Assembly (NCBI RefSeq): GCF_037055355.1
Contig: NZ_CP146350.1
Span: 8,455,001-8,519,000, forward strand
Origin: Streptomyces sp. DG1A-41
GTDB lineage: Bacteria; Actinomycetota; Actinomycetes; Streptomycetales; Streptomycetaceae
DNA: 64,000 nucleotides
Direction: 5' to 3'
A program made the translations under genes and the position numbers. Positions 42,645-51,031 of the stretch are shown piece by piece (the first letter of the stretch is position 1; each line of letters starts with the position of its first letter). The notes beneath the pieces are model-generated. The model was not told the origin of the DNA. It saw nothing but the letters and a program-made list of their open reading frames with translations, and made no database searches.

Positions 42645-43247
42645 ATGACCGAGCCCGCCGGGCGCCGCCCCCGCAAGCGCGTGAACTACGGCACGGGCCG
42701 CGAGGCCCTGCTGGAGGCCGCCGTGCGCGTGGTGGCCCGGGGCGGGCTGCGCAGGCTCACCTACCGGGCGGTCGCGGAGGAGGCCGGCGTCACCCACGGG
42801 CTGGTCGTGCACCACTTCGGATCCCGTGACGCCCTGATCGAAGAGGCCCTCACCCACGCCATCCGGTCCTCCCTGAGCAGCAGCGCCCTGGAACCGGGCA
42901 CAGGCAGGGCCGCCGACTTCTCGGTGGGTCTGACGGACATGGTGGAGTCCGGTCCCGACCTCCAGGCGTTCCAGTACGAACTGCTGCTGGAGTCCCGGCG
43001 CCGCCCCGAGCTCCTGGCCCACCTGCGGTCGCTGTACGACGAGTACTTCGACGCGACCCGGCGCGAGCTCACCCAGATGCTGCCCGGCCCGGTGGACGAG
43101 GGCCTGTCCCGCATGGTCTTCGCCACGCTGGAGGGACTCGTCCTGCACCAGCTGGTCTTCGGCGAACGCGAGGTCATCGAGGACGCCCTCGACGAACTGC
43201 GCTCGGTGCTGCGGCTGCTCGCCGAGAAGCAGGACGGCGGGGCCTGA
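42645..43247 (+). CDS. TetR-family transcriptional regulator
   Basis: 200 aa from ATG 42645. The HTH spans 'ALLEAAVRVVARGGLRRLTY' and 'RAVAEEAGVTHGLVVHHFGS' (about 18-55). The C-terminal domain is helical. It is last in the ferredoxin-to-FAH gene string (55 bp gap) and ahead of the permease gene. It is one of three regulators in the cluster that could bind the shared operator; no operator copy lies directly before its own start. Confidence 0.92.
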   Translation: MTEPAGRRPRKRVNYGTGREALLEAAVRVVARGGLRRLTYRAVAEEAGVTHGLVVHHFGSRDALIEEALTHAIRSSLSSSALEPGTGRAADFSVGLTDMVESGPDLQAFQYELLLESRRRPELLAHLRSLYDEYFDATRRELTQMLPGPVDEGLSRMVFATLEGLVLHQLVFGEREVIEDALDELRSVLRLLAEKQDGGA

Positions 43248-43328
43248 CTCCGTCGGCCACGCGGCCCCGTAAATCGTAGTCCCTCACCCCTTGCCAAACG
43301 GATAGTTCCGTCCCACGATGAGGCAACT

Positions 43329-43344
43329 CGTTTGGCCTGAAACG
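43329..43344. promoter_or_regulatory. Cluster operator copy 3 (APC permease promoter)
   Basis: CGTTTGGCCTGAAACG, a 16-bp imperfect palindrome with CGTTT/AAACG arms, 29 bp before the permease start. It matches the other cluster copies. Confidence 0.7.
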
Positions 43345-43373
43345 ATCCTTCCTCCCCCTGGCAGGTGATCCGA

Positions 43374-44834
43374 GTGGACAGTCAGACGGTCTCCCGGCAC
43401 ACGGCGGCACCGGACGCGCCCACCGCAGGCACGCTCAAGCCCAACGCCCTCGGCGTACTGGGCATCCTCTTCTTCGTCCTGTCCGCCCAGGCCCCGCTGA
43501 CCGGTATCGCCGGCGCCGCCCCCATCGCCGTGGCGCTCGGCAACGGGCCCGGAGTGCCCGCCGCCTATCTGGTGGCGGGGTTGGTGATCCTGCTGTTCTC
43601 GGTGGGCTTCGTCGCCATGGGCCGCCACGTCGTGGACGCGGGCGCCTTCTACACCTACATCGGCAAGGGCCTCGGCCGGACCACCGGCACCGGCAGCGCG
43701 GGCCTCGCGCTCTTCGCGTACTGCACCATCCAGGCCGCCATGTACGGGCTCTACGGATCCATCGTGAGCGGACTGGTCGCGAGCCACGCAGGCCTCGACC
43801 TGCCGTGGTGGGTCTGGACACTGGCCACCATGGCGGTGGTGCAGGCGCTCGGTGCGGCCGGCGTCGAGATGGGCGCCAAGGTGCTGGCCGTCCTCGTCCT
43901 GGCGGAGTTCAGCATCCTGTCGGTCTTCGCCCTGGTCACCCTCGTCAAGGGCGGCGGACCCGAGGGGCTCGGCCTCGCCGACAGCTTCTCCCCGGCCGCC
44001 GCCCTGGACGGCGCTCCGGGCGTGGCCGTGATGTTCGCCGTGGCGTCCATGTTCGGCTTCGAGGCCACCGCCATCTACGGCGAGGAGGCCCGCGAGCCCA
44101 GGAAGACCGTGCCGAGGGCCACGTACCTCGCGGTGGTCGTGGTCACCGGCTTCTTCGCCCTGACCTCCTGGATGCTCATCTCCTCCTACGGCGCCTCCCG
44201 GGCCACCGCGGCCGCGGGCCAGGCCCTGGAGGGCGGTGACGGGGCCGGGTTCGTCTTCGCGCCCATCACCGCGCAGTTCGGCGGCTGGGTCGGCGATGTG
44301 CTGCCGGTCCTGCTCGCCACGTCCCTCTTCGCCGGCATCCTCACCTTCCACAACTCGGCCAACCGCTACCTGTTCTCCCTCGGACGCGACCGCCTGCTGC
44401 CGCTGCGGCTGTGCCGGCTCAACCGCCGTCACGCCCCCTGGGCGGCCGGGTGCGTCCAGACGGTCCTGGCCGTGCTGCTGGTGGTGCCCTTCGCGCTGGC
44501 GGGCAAGGACCCGGTGCTGACGCTGTTCTCCTGGTTCAGCGGGGTCGCCGTCCTGGCGATGATGCTGCTGTACCTGCTGACCTCGGTGTCCGTCGTCGCT
44601 TTCTTCCGCCGCGAGCGGCTCGACGCCCACCCCTGGAACACGCTCATCGCTCCCGTCCTGGGCGCGCTCGGCATCGCGGGGGCGATCTGGCTCATCCTGG
44701 CCAACTTCACCACCCTCATCGGCGGCGAACGCGCCACCGCTCTGTGGCTCACGCTGTCCGTCCCGGTGGTCATGGCGCTGGGCATCGTCGCCGCACGGGT
44801 GCGGGGGAGGGCCCTCGCAGCCGCCGACGGGTGA
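43374..44834 (+). CDS. APC-superfamily amino acid/amine permease
   Basis: 486 aa from GTG 43374, since AGGTGA lies 5 nt upstream; GTG 43365 is an alternative. About twelve membrane helices, the first with the APC signature region 'VLGILFFVLSAQAPLTGIAG' and later 'MFGFEATAIYGEEAREPRKT', the conserved APC helix 6/loop. It imports amino acids, polyamines or other amines (PuuP belongs here). Followed by the PuuC- and PuuD-like genes, it is the likely entry route of the cluster's substrate. Confidence 0.92.
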   Translation: MDSQTVSRHTAAPDAPTAGTLKPNALGVLGILFFVLSAQAPLTGIAGAAPIAVALGNGPGVPAAYLVAGLVILLFSVGFVAMGRHVVDAGAFYTYIGKGLGRTTGTGSAGLALFAYCTIQAAMYGLYGSIVSGLVASHAGLDLPWWVWTLATMAVVQALGAAGVEMGAKVLAVLVLAEFSILSVFALVTLVKGGGPEGLGLADSFSPAAALDGAPGVAVMFAVASMFGFEATAIYGEEAREPRKTVPRATYLAVVVVTGFFALTSWMLISSYGASRATAAAGQALEGGDGAGFVFAPITAQFGGWVGDVLPVLLATSLFAGILTFHNSANRYLFSLGRDRLLPLRLCRLNRRHAPWAAGCVQTVLAVLLVVPFALAGKDPVLTLFSWFSGVAVLAMMLLYLLTSVSVVAFFRRERLDAHPWNTLIAPVLGALGIAGAIWLILANFTTLIGGERATALWLTLSVPVVMALGIVAARVRGRALAAADG

Positions 44835-44872
44835 CCGCGCGCGCCGTCGTCCGCGGACAGCCGTACCCATTT

Positions 44873-44887
44873 CGTTTGAGATCAAAG
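44873..44887. promoter_or_regulatory. Cluster operator copy 4 (PuuC-like gene)
   Basis: CGTTTGAGATCAAAG contains the perfect 12-bp palindrome TTTGAGATCAAA (44875-44886), a typical MarR-type half-site arrangement. It overlaps the Shine-Dalgarno region (AAAGGAGG) of the dehydrogenase, so binding would block the promoter or elongation. Confidence 0.65.
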
Positions 44888-44897
44888 GAGGCCCTCC

Positions 44898-46388
44898 ATG
44901 CCGGCCGTCACCCACGACGAGTGGCTGCGCCGCGCCAAGGCGTTCCAGCTCTCCGGCGCCCACCACATCGCCGGCGCCGACGAGCCCGGAAGCGGGGCGA
45001 CGTTCCCGGTCGTGTCACCGCGTGACGGCCGGGTCCTCGCCGAGGTCCCGGACGCGGGCACCGCCGAGGTGGACGCGGCCGTCGCCGCCGCCCGGCGGGC
45101 CTTCGACACCGGCCCGTGGCCGCGTCTGGCACCCGCCGAGCGCGGCCGGGCCCTGCTCCGCCTCGCCGACCTGCTCGAAAAGCGGCGCGAGGAACTGGCG
45201 TTGACCGTGAGCCTGGAGATGGGCAAACCGGTCACGGACGCCCACGGCATCGAACTGCGCGCCGTCATCAGCACCTTCCGCTGGTACGGGCAGCTCGCGG
45301 ACAAGCTCACCGACTCCGCCCCGCACACCGCCCCGGACGCCCTCGCCCTGGTCACCCGGGAACCCGCCGGAGTGGTCGCGGCGGTCGTCCCCTGGAACTT
45401 CCCGCTGACCCTGGCCGGCTGGAAGATCGCCCCGGCACTGGCCGCGGGCTGCACGGTCGTGCTGAAGCCCTCGGAGAACTCCCCGCTGTCCGCCCTGCTC
45501 CTGGGCCGCCTCGCCACCGAGGCCGGAATCCCGCCCGGCGTGCTCAACGTCGTCACCGGCGACGGCCCCACCGCGGGCCGGGCCCTCGGTCTCCACCCCG
45601 GCGTCGACGTCCTGGCGTTCACCGGCTCCACCGCCGTCGGACGCCACTTCCTGCGCTACGCCGCCGATTCCAACCTCAAGCGCGTCTGGCTGGAACTCGG
45701 CGGCAAGTCGCCCAACATCGTCCTGCCCGACGCCCCCGACCTGGATCAGGCCGCCGCCACGGCCGCCTGGGGCGTCTTCTTCAACCAGGGCGAGATGTGC
45801 ACGGCGCCTTCGCGGCTGCTCGTGCACTCCTCGATCGCCGAGCGGATCACCGAGGCCGTGGTCCGGCGGGCCCGGGAGCTGAAGGTGGGCGACCCTCTCG
45901 ACCCGGAGACGGAGATGGGCGCGCTGGCCGGCCGGGCACACCTGGACCGCGTACGCGACCACGTCCGTCATGGCGTCGAGGAGGGCGCCCGGCTGCGCAC
46001 CGGCGGCGAGCGCCTGCTCGCCGAGACGGGCGGGACGTATCTGGAGCCGACCGTCTTCGACCGCGTGCACCCCGGCTCGCGACTGGCCCGGGAGGAGATC
46101 TTCGGCCCCGTCCTGTCCGTGCTCGCCTTCGACGACCTCGACGAGGCGGTTCGCCTGGCCAACGCCACCGAGTACGGCCTCGCAGCCGGCCTGTGGACCT
46201 CCGACCTGTCCACCGCCCACCGGGTCTCCCGCGCGCTGAAGGCCGGGACGGTGTGGGTGAACTGCTACGAGGAGGGCGACCTGACCGTGCCCTTCGGCGG
46301 CATGAAGCAGTCGGGCAACGGACGTGACAAGTCCGTCCACGCGCTGGAGAAGTACACCGAGCTCAAGACCACCTGGATCCAGTTGTGA
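44898..46388 (+). CDS. Aldehyde dehydrogenase, PuuC-like (gamma-glutamyl-aminoaldehyde type)
   Basis: 496 aa, with AAAGGAGG before the ATG. NAD-binding 'VVPWNFPLTLAGWKIAPALA' and 'AFTGSTAVGRHFLRYAADSN', general base in 'WLELGGKSPNIVL', nucleophile Cys301 in 'NQGEMCTAPSRLLV'. The C-terminal 'VWVNCYEEGDLTVPFGGMKQ', then 'SGNGRDKS', closely resembles E. coli PuuC, which oxidises gamma-glutamyl-gamma-aminobutyraldehyde. It overlaps the PuuD-like gene by 4 bp. Confidence 0.92.
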   Translation: MPAVTHDEWLRRAKAFQLSGAHHIAGADEPGSGATFPVVSPRDGRVLAEVPDAGTAEVDAAVAAARRAFDTGPWPRLAPAERGRALLRLADLLEKRREELALTVSLEMGKPVTDAHGIELRAVISTFRWYGQLADKLTDSAPHTAPDALALVTREPAGVVAAVVPWNFPLTLAGWKIAPALAAGCTVVLKPSENSPLSALLLGRLATEAGIPPGVLNVVTGDGPTAGRALGLHPGVDVLAFTGSTAVGRHFLRYAADSNLKRVWLELGGKSPNIVLPDAPDLDQAAATAAWGVFFNQGEMCTAPSRLLVHSSIAERITEAVVRRARELKVGDPLDPETEMGALAGRAHLDRVRDHVRHGVEEGARLRTGGERLLAETGGTYLEPTVFDRVHPGSRLAREEIFGPVLSVLAFDDLDEAVRLANATEYGLAAGLWTSDLSTAHRVSRALKAGTVWVNCYEEGDLTVPFGGMKQSGNGRDKSVHALEKYTELKTTWIQL

Positions 46389-47077
46389 GGCCCCTGATCG
46401 CGATCCCCGCCCGGTTCTCCGCGCGGACCTCCGCCCTCCGCTACGCCGCCGAGGTCAACGCCCGCGCCCTCATCGAGGCCGTCTGGCGGGCCGGCGGCGA
46501 ACCGGCGGGCATCCACCCGGCGGACAGCGGCACCGCGGCCCGCCTCGCCCGCTTCGACGGCGTCCTGCTCCCCGGCGGCGGCGACCTCGCCCCCTCCTGC
46601 TACGGCGCCGTCGACACCCATGACACCGTCTACGACGTCGACACCCTCCAGGACACCTTCGACCTCGACGTCGCCCGCCACGCCCTGGAGTCCGGCCTGC
46701 CCCTGCTCGCGGTCTGCCGCGGCCTCCAGGTCGTCAACGTGGCCCTCGGCGGCACCCTGGAGCAGGACATGGGCGGCCCGGAACGCGAGCACCGGCACCT
46801 CGTGCACCCCGTCATCCTGGAATCCGGCTCGGTCGTCGCCCGGTCCACCGGCGACGAGAAGACCGACGCGTCCTGTTATCACCACCAACGCGTCGACCGC
46901 CTGGGCACAGACCTCCGCGTCACGGCCCGGGCGGCGGACGGCACCGTCGAGGCCCTCGAACTCGCGGGCGCCAAGGGCTGGTTCACCGCCGTCCAGTGGC
47001 ACCCGGAGGACACCGCCCACGAGGACCCCGCCCAACAGGGCCTGTTCGACGCACTCGTCCGGGCCGCGGCCCGGTGA
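46385..47077 (+). CDS. Gamma-glutamyl amide hydrolase, peptidase C26 (PuuD-like)
   Basis: 230 aa, GTG start in a 4-bp overlap. It has a class I glutamine-amidotransferase fold: 'GVLLPGGGDLAPSCYG', nucleophile Cys111 in 'LLAVCRGLQVVNVALGG', and catalytic His-Glu in 'TAVQWHPEDTAHEDP'. PuuD releases glutamate from gamma-glutamyl products, undoing the ligation made by PuuA-type enzymes. Its presence beside PuuC-like and GS-like genes is the main argument for a gamma-glutamylated pathway. Confidence 0.92.
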   Translation: MRPLIAIPARFSARTSALRYAAEVNARALIEAVWRAGGEPAGIHPADSGTAARLARFDGVLLPGGGDLAPSCYGAVDTHDTVYDVDTLQDTFDLDVARHALESGLPLLAVCRGLQVVNVALGGTLEQDMGGPEREHRHLVHPVILESGSVVARSTGDEKTDASCYHHQRVDRLGTDLRVTARAADGTVEALELAGAKGWFTAVQWHPEDTAHEDPAQQGLFDALVRAAAR

Positions 47078-47091
47078 GGCCGCCGCGGGAG

Positions 47092-47664
47092 TCAGGCCCG
47101 GGGCCGCCGTCCGCTGCGCCGTGGCGCGGGCTCGGCGCCGCCCAGCAGGGACTGCCGCCGCTCCTCGCCGTGCTCCTCGACCTGGAGCACCACACTGCGC
47201 AGCCCCTCGGCGAGGGTGCGGCACTCCGCGTCGCTGAGCCGGGCCGTCACGAACGCCTCCTCCTCGTTGAACGCCGGGAAGACCCGCCGCATGAACGCGT
47301 CGCCCTCCTCGGTGAGGCTCAGCAGCACCAGCCGCCCGTCGCTCGGATGGTCCGCCCGCCGCAACAGCCCCCGCGACTCCAGCGTGCGCGCCACACCCGT
47401 CAGCGTGCCCTTGGAGATCCCCGCCTCCTCCGCCACGTGCCGGGTCTCCGACTCGCCCCACACCCAGACCACCCACAGCACCACGAAGGCCGTCCAGGTC
47501 AGGTCCGAACCGCGCAGCACCGAGTTCTCCAGGTGCTGCCGCACTGCGGACGCGGCCCGGTAGATGTTCGCCACCGCCGCCATCTGCTCCCGGCGGATGG
47601 GAAAACCGCCGAGCTTCGCCGCTGCGAGCTTCTCGGCTTCGGTGATGGATCGGTGGCCCGGCAC
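47092..47664 (-). CDS. MarR-family transcriptional regulator
   Basis: 190 aa from GTG 47664, where GAAGGAG is 6 nt upstream; the longer open frame would give a His/Pro-rich leader. Winged-helix MarR core: 'LTWTAFVVLWVVWVWGESET', 'VAEEAGISKGTLTGVARTLE' (recognition helix), and the wing 'RADHPSDGRLVLLSLTEEGD'. It is divergent from the LLM gene with a cluster-motif copy between them. MarR proteins often bind TTTGA-N2-TCAAA-like palindromes and sense phenolic ligands, so this is my first candidate for the cluster regulator. Confidence 0.9.
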   Translation of the reverse strand: MPGHRSITEAEKLAAAKLGGFPIRREQMAAVANIYRAASAVRQHLENSVLRGSDLTWTAFVVLWVVWVWGESETRHVAEEAGISKGTLTGVARTLESRGLLRRADHPSDGRLVLLSLTEEGDAFMRRVFPAFNEEEAFVTARLSDAECRTLAEGLRSVVLQVEEHGEERRQSLLGGAEPAPRRSGRRPRA

Positions 47665-47756
47665 GGGCGGCTCCTTCGTCTGGTCGCGACGCGTCACGCC
47701 CGGGCGGTGATGCGCGGGCGGTCGCGCTGAGTGCGCGGCCATCCTCGCCGTCCGGT

Positions 47757-47771
47757 CGTTCGGACTCAAAT
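47757..47771. promoter_or_regulatory. Cluster operator copy 5 (MarR/LLM intergenic)
   Basis: CGTTCGGACTCAAAT matches the motif at most positions (T to C at one arm position). It lies between the divergent MarR and LLM starts, 28 bp before the LLM start and about 95 bp from the MarR start. Confidence 0.5.
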
Positions 47772-47798
47772 CGTACGGAGATGGAAGGGAAACCCGAC

Positions 47799-48740
47799 AT
47801 GCCCACCCCTCCCCGCATGCTTCTCGTCCTCAGCGAGAACTGGACGCTGACCGGCGGCCGGGCCGATCTGCCCGCCGCCGTCCGCTGGGCCCGCGAGGCC
47901 GAGGACGCCGGCTTCGACGCGGTCATGGTCAGCGAGCACATCGTCCTCGGCCCCGACGCGGCTGCCGCCGGCATCATGGGCAACCCCCGCGACTACGCCC
48001 TCCCGGGCAACCAGGACCCGTACACCCCCTGGCCCAACTCCCTGCTGCTGCTCGCCGCCATCGCCTCCGTCACCTCCCGGCTGCGCCTGGCCGCCGCGGC
48101 CGTCCTCGCCCCGCTGCGCCACCCCCTGCTGCTCGCGCGCGAGCTCGGCACCCTCGACCTGATCAGCGAGGGGCGCCTCGTCGTGCAGCCGACGGTGAGC
48201 TGGAGCAAGGACGAGTACGACGCCCTCGGCGTGCCCTTCGCCCGGCGGGGGCGGCTCCTCGACGAGCACCTGGAGATCTGGGCGAAGGCCTGGGGCCCGT
48301 CCCCGATCTCCCACGACGGACAGCACTACCCCTTCCAGGACGTCTGGTTCGAGCCCAAGGCCCACCGCCCGGACGGCCCCCGGCTCTGGTTCGGCGGACA
48401 GCGGCTGCACGGCCCCATCCTGCGCCGCCTCGTGCGGTACGGCCACGGCTTCCACCCGCTCGGCCGGCCCTCGCCCGAGGACCTCCAGGCGCTCAAGGAG
48501 GCGATGGCCGCGGCAGGGCGGGACATTGCGGACCTGGAGATGATCGGCGGCACCCGGGCCGTCTTCCCCGACGACCGCTCACCGGCCGACCTCGGCGCGG
48601 CGCTCGCCGTGCTCCCGGAGCAACTGGAGCAGGGCTTCACCACCTTCTGTGTCAAGCCGAACCAGTTCATCGACGATCCCGACGGGGTCGGGGCGTTCTG
48701 CCGGGACGTCATGCGGCGCGTCGAGGCGCTGACCTCCTGA
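47799..48740 (+). CDS. LLM-class flavin/F420-dependent oxidoreductase
   Basis: 313 aa from ATG 47799 (GGAAGGGA 8 nt upstream). Bacterial-luciferase-like barrel: 'ARE-AEDAGFDAVMVSEHIV' region near residue 35, 'LRLAAAAVLAPLRHPLLLAR', 'LDLISEGRLVVQPTVSW', 'YDALGVPFARRGRLLDE', 'LWFGGQRLHGPILRRLVRYG'. Such enzymes are monooxygenases using reduced flavin, or F420-dependent oxidoreductases. The operator copy in front of it ties it to the catabolic cluster. The substrate is unknown. Confidence 0.88.
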   Translation: MPTPPRMLLVLSENWTLTGGRADLPAAVRWAREAEDAGFDAVMVSEHIVLGPDAAAAGIMGNPRDYALPGNQDPYTPWPNSLLLLAAIASVTSRLRLAAAAVLAPLRHPLLLARELGTLDLISEGRLVVQPTVSWSKDEYDALGVPFARRGRLLDEHLEIWAKAWGPSPISHDGQHYPFQDVWFEPKAHRPDGPRLWFGGQRLHGPILRRLVRYGHGFHPLGRPSPEDLQALKEAMAAAGRDIADLEMIGGTRAVFPDDRSPADLGAALAVLPEQLEQGFTTFCVKPNQFIDDPDGVGAFCRDVMRRVEALTS

Positions 48741-48755
48741 CCGCCGTGGCCCGGA

Positions 48756-49778
48756 TCACCGCTCGACGAACCGTCCCAGGTGATCCGGGTCCGGCCGCAG
48801 CAGCCCGTCCCGGACCGCGAGCGCCGTGGCCTGCGCGCGGGAGGCGCAGCCGGTCTTGCGCAGCAGATGCTCGACATGGCTGTGCACCGTCCGCGGGGAC
48901 AGGAACAGCGCTTGTGCGATGGCCTGGTTGGTCTGCCCGGTGGCCGCCCGGGTGAGCACTTCCAGCTCCCGGGGGCTCAGCCCGTACGGCAGCTCCGTGG
49001 GCGTCTCGTGCACCAGCACCGCGTCGGACGCGAGGCCGGGTCCCGCCGGGTGCCGGTGCAGTACGACCCGCCGCCAGTCGCCGCCGGTCGGCCACAGCAG
49101 GCGCAGCCGCCGGCCGCCCGAGCCGGTGAAGGCGTCGAGCAGCGCGCGGAAGCCGCCTTCCTCTCGCAGCACCCGCGGCCGGTCGCGGCCCGGCAGGTCG
49201 ATCACCCCGCCGTCGCCGGTGACCAGGCTCGCCGCGTCCTGAGCTGCCAGACCGTGCAGGTCACCGGCGTGGGCCAGCGGGTCGGCGAGCGCGGCCAGGG
49301 CGGGCATGACGGAGGCGAGGAGCCGGCGGGCGTCGGTGTCGTAGGCGTCCGCGCTCTCGGTGGAGAGGTGGACCAGGCCCACCAGCCGGCTCCGGTGCCG
49401 CAGTGCTCCCGTGACGCCGTCCCGGAAACCGGCCGGGCGGACCCGCTCGGCGTAGAACCAGCCGTGCCGGAAGCGCGGCCCGGCGTCCTCGGCGTCCTCG
49501 GAGATGGAGGGTGGCAGCTCCCGCCGTACGACGTTGCGGTACCACGGCGTCGCGACGAACTCACCGGCCAGGGACTGCGAGGCCGCGGCGGTGTAACCGA
49601 TGCTCGCGACCTGGACGTGGGAGCCGGTCAGCGGGTCGATCGTGAGCAGGGTGGCCGCGTCCAGCGGCAGGGCGCGGGCGAGTTCGCGCAGGGCCTGCGC
49701 GGAGGCCGACGTGGTGTCGCGCTCGCGGGTGAGCATGCCGATGCGCGCTGCTGCCGCGATCTGGTGGTGGCTGGGCAT
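48756..49778 (-). CDS. GAF-type sensor regulator with LuxR HTH
   Basis: 340 aa. The N-terminal two thirds look like a GAF-like ligand-sensing domain ('LPLDAATLLTIDPLTGSHVQ', 'GVTGALRHRSRLVGLVHLST'). The C-terminal LuxR HTH is 'LSPRELEVLTRAATGQTNQA', then 'IAQALFLSPRTVHSHVEHLL' (about 270-320). There is no receiver domain. A cluster-motif copy lies 32 bp before its start, so it is itself under the same control. Confidence 0.88.
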   Translation of the reverse strand: MPSHHQIAAAARIGMLTRERDTTSASAQALRELARALPLDAATLLTIDPLTGSHVQVASIGYTAAASQSLAGEFVATPWYRNVVRRELPPSISEDAEDAGPRFRHGWFYAERVRPAGFRDGVTGALRHRSRLVGLVHLSTESADAYDTDARRLLASVMPALAALADPLAHAGDLHGLAAQDAASLVTGDGGVIDLPGRDRPRVLREEGGFRALLDAFTGSGGRRLRLLWPTGGDWRRVVLHRHPAGPGLASDAVLVHETPTELPYGLSPRELEVLTRAATGQTNQAIAQALFLSPRTVHSHVEHLLRKTGCASRAQATALAVRDGLLRPDPDHLGRFVER

Positions 49779-49809
49779 GGCGAGCCTCCGGGCGGCTCCG
49801 ACGTGATGT

Positions 49810-49825
49810 CGTTTGGGGCCTAACG
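49810..49825. promoter_or_regulatory. Cluster operator copy 6 (GAF-LuxR promoter)
   Basis: CGTTTGGGGCCTAACG, a 16-bp palindrome with CGTT/AACG arms matching the cluster motif, 32 bp upstream of the GAF-LuxR start. The ribose-type ABC operon that starts divergently at 50010 could also be affected. Confidence 0.65.
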
Positions 49826-50009
49826 ATAGGGGGTCGGTCCGGGTCCGACAAGGTGTTCACCGAGTTGTCGAGCGGGAGGCCCGTGATCCGCCGGCTGTCG
49901 TTCGCAGTCGGTATTTGTACGGATGGTGCGGCGGGCCCGGCGGGACTTTCCTGTTCGGCACACCCGGACGCCCGCTCCAGCCGGGCCCGCCCCTCGGAGA
50001 GCCCCCGCC

Positions 50010-51020
50010 ATGACCCCACCCCCGTCCACGGCCTCACGCCGACACTTCCTCGCCCTCTCCGCCGCCACCGCCCTGGCGGCCGCCGGATGCTCCGCACCGC
50101 AGAACGCGTCCGCCTCGGCCAGACCGTCGTCCTCCGGCGGCACCCGCCTGACGAAGATCGGACTCGACTACCCCTTCACCCAACTCCCGCTCTACTCCAC
50201 CCTGGTGAAGCTCTCCACCGCCCAGGCAAAGAAGCACGGCATCTCGCTGCTCACCACCAGCGACAACGCCAGCGCCGACACACAGGCGAGCAACCTCACC
50301 ACCTGGGTCGCCCGCAAGGTCCCGGCGATCGTCTCCTTCCCCATGGTCTTCGAGGCCGCCGAGCCCATCGCCAAGGCGGCCCTGGACGCGGGACTGATCT
50401 GGGTCACCTACGGCGGCTCCCTGCAACACCAGAGCGCCGACATCCAGTTCAGCTTCCGCAAGGGCGGCACCCTGCTCGGCGAGGCGGCGGCGAAGTGGGC
50501 CGAGGAACACCTCGGCGGCAAGGGCAAGATCGCCTTCCTCACCGACAACACCATCGAGCTGGGCCGCGAACGCACCAAGGGCATGATCGACGCCTTCACC
50601 AGGCTGGCACCCGGCGTCGACGTGGTGGCGCGGGAACAGGCCATCGACCCGGACACGGGCCTGTCGAAGACGAAGGCCGTCCTCGCCAAGCACCCCGACC
50701 TCAACCTCGTCCTCGGCGTCACGGACGCCGCCGCGTACGGCGGATTCAAGGCCCTCCAGCAGACGGGCCGCGCCGCCGACGACGCCAAGACGTTCGTCGG
50801 CGGCCAGGACGGCTCCGGGCCCTCCCTCCTCGCCGTCAAGCAGGGCACCTTCTACCGGGCCTCCGCCGCGCTCGCGCCGAAGGACATCGCCGCCGCCATC
50901 GTCGACGTGCCGCGCGCCGTCGCCGCGGGAAAGGCGAACCCCAGCGCCCAGGTGCCGGTCGCGCTCGTCCAGCGCGCCGACACAGCCGAGATCGACGCCC
51001 TGCTCGCCCAGAACGCCTAG
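50010..51020 (+). CDS. Ribose-type ABC substrate-binding lipoprotein
   Basis: 336 aa from ATG 50010. Signal 'SRRHFLALSAATALAAAGCS' combines a twin-Arg start with a lipobox Cys (about 28), suggesting Tat export and lipidation. The mature part is a type I periplasmic binding fold: 'DYPFTQLPLYSTLVKLSTAQ', 'KIAFLTDNTIELGRERTKGM', 'DLNLVLGVTDAAAYGGFKAL', 'TFVGGQDGSGPSLLAVKQGT'. Members bind pentoses, autoinducer-2, nucleosides or other small ligands. It leads an operon of ATPase, permease and amidohydrolase. Confidence 0.9.
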   Translation: MTPPPSTASRRHFLALSAATALAAAGCSAPQNASASARPSSSGGTRLTKIGLDYPFTQLPLYSTLVKLSTAQAKKHGISLLTTSDNASADTQASNLTTWVARKVPAIVSFPMVFEAAEPIAKAALDAGLIWVTYGGSLQHQSADIQFSFRKGGTLLGEAAAKWAEEHLGGKGKIAFLTDNTIELGRERTKGMIDAFTRLAPGVDVVAREQAIDPDTGLSKTKAVLAKHPDLNLVLGVTDAAAYGGFKALQQTGRAADDAKTFVGGQDGSGPSLLAVKQGTFYRASAALAPKDIAAAIVDVPRAVAAGKANPSAQVPVALVQRADTAEIDALLAQNA

Positions 51021-51031
51021 GCCCGGCCGCC

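Noticed and set aside
43284..44966. Long minus-strand open frame opposite the APC permease
   Set aside because: Composition is dominated by Gly, Asp, Gln and His without motifs; the plus strand encodes a clear 12-TM permease with the correct codon bias.
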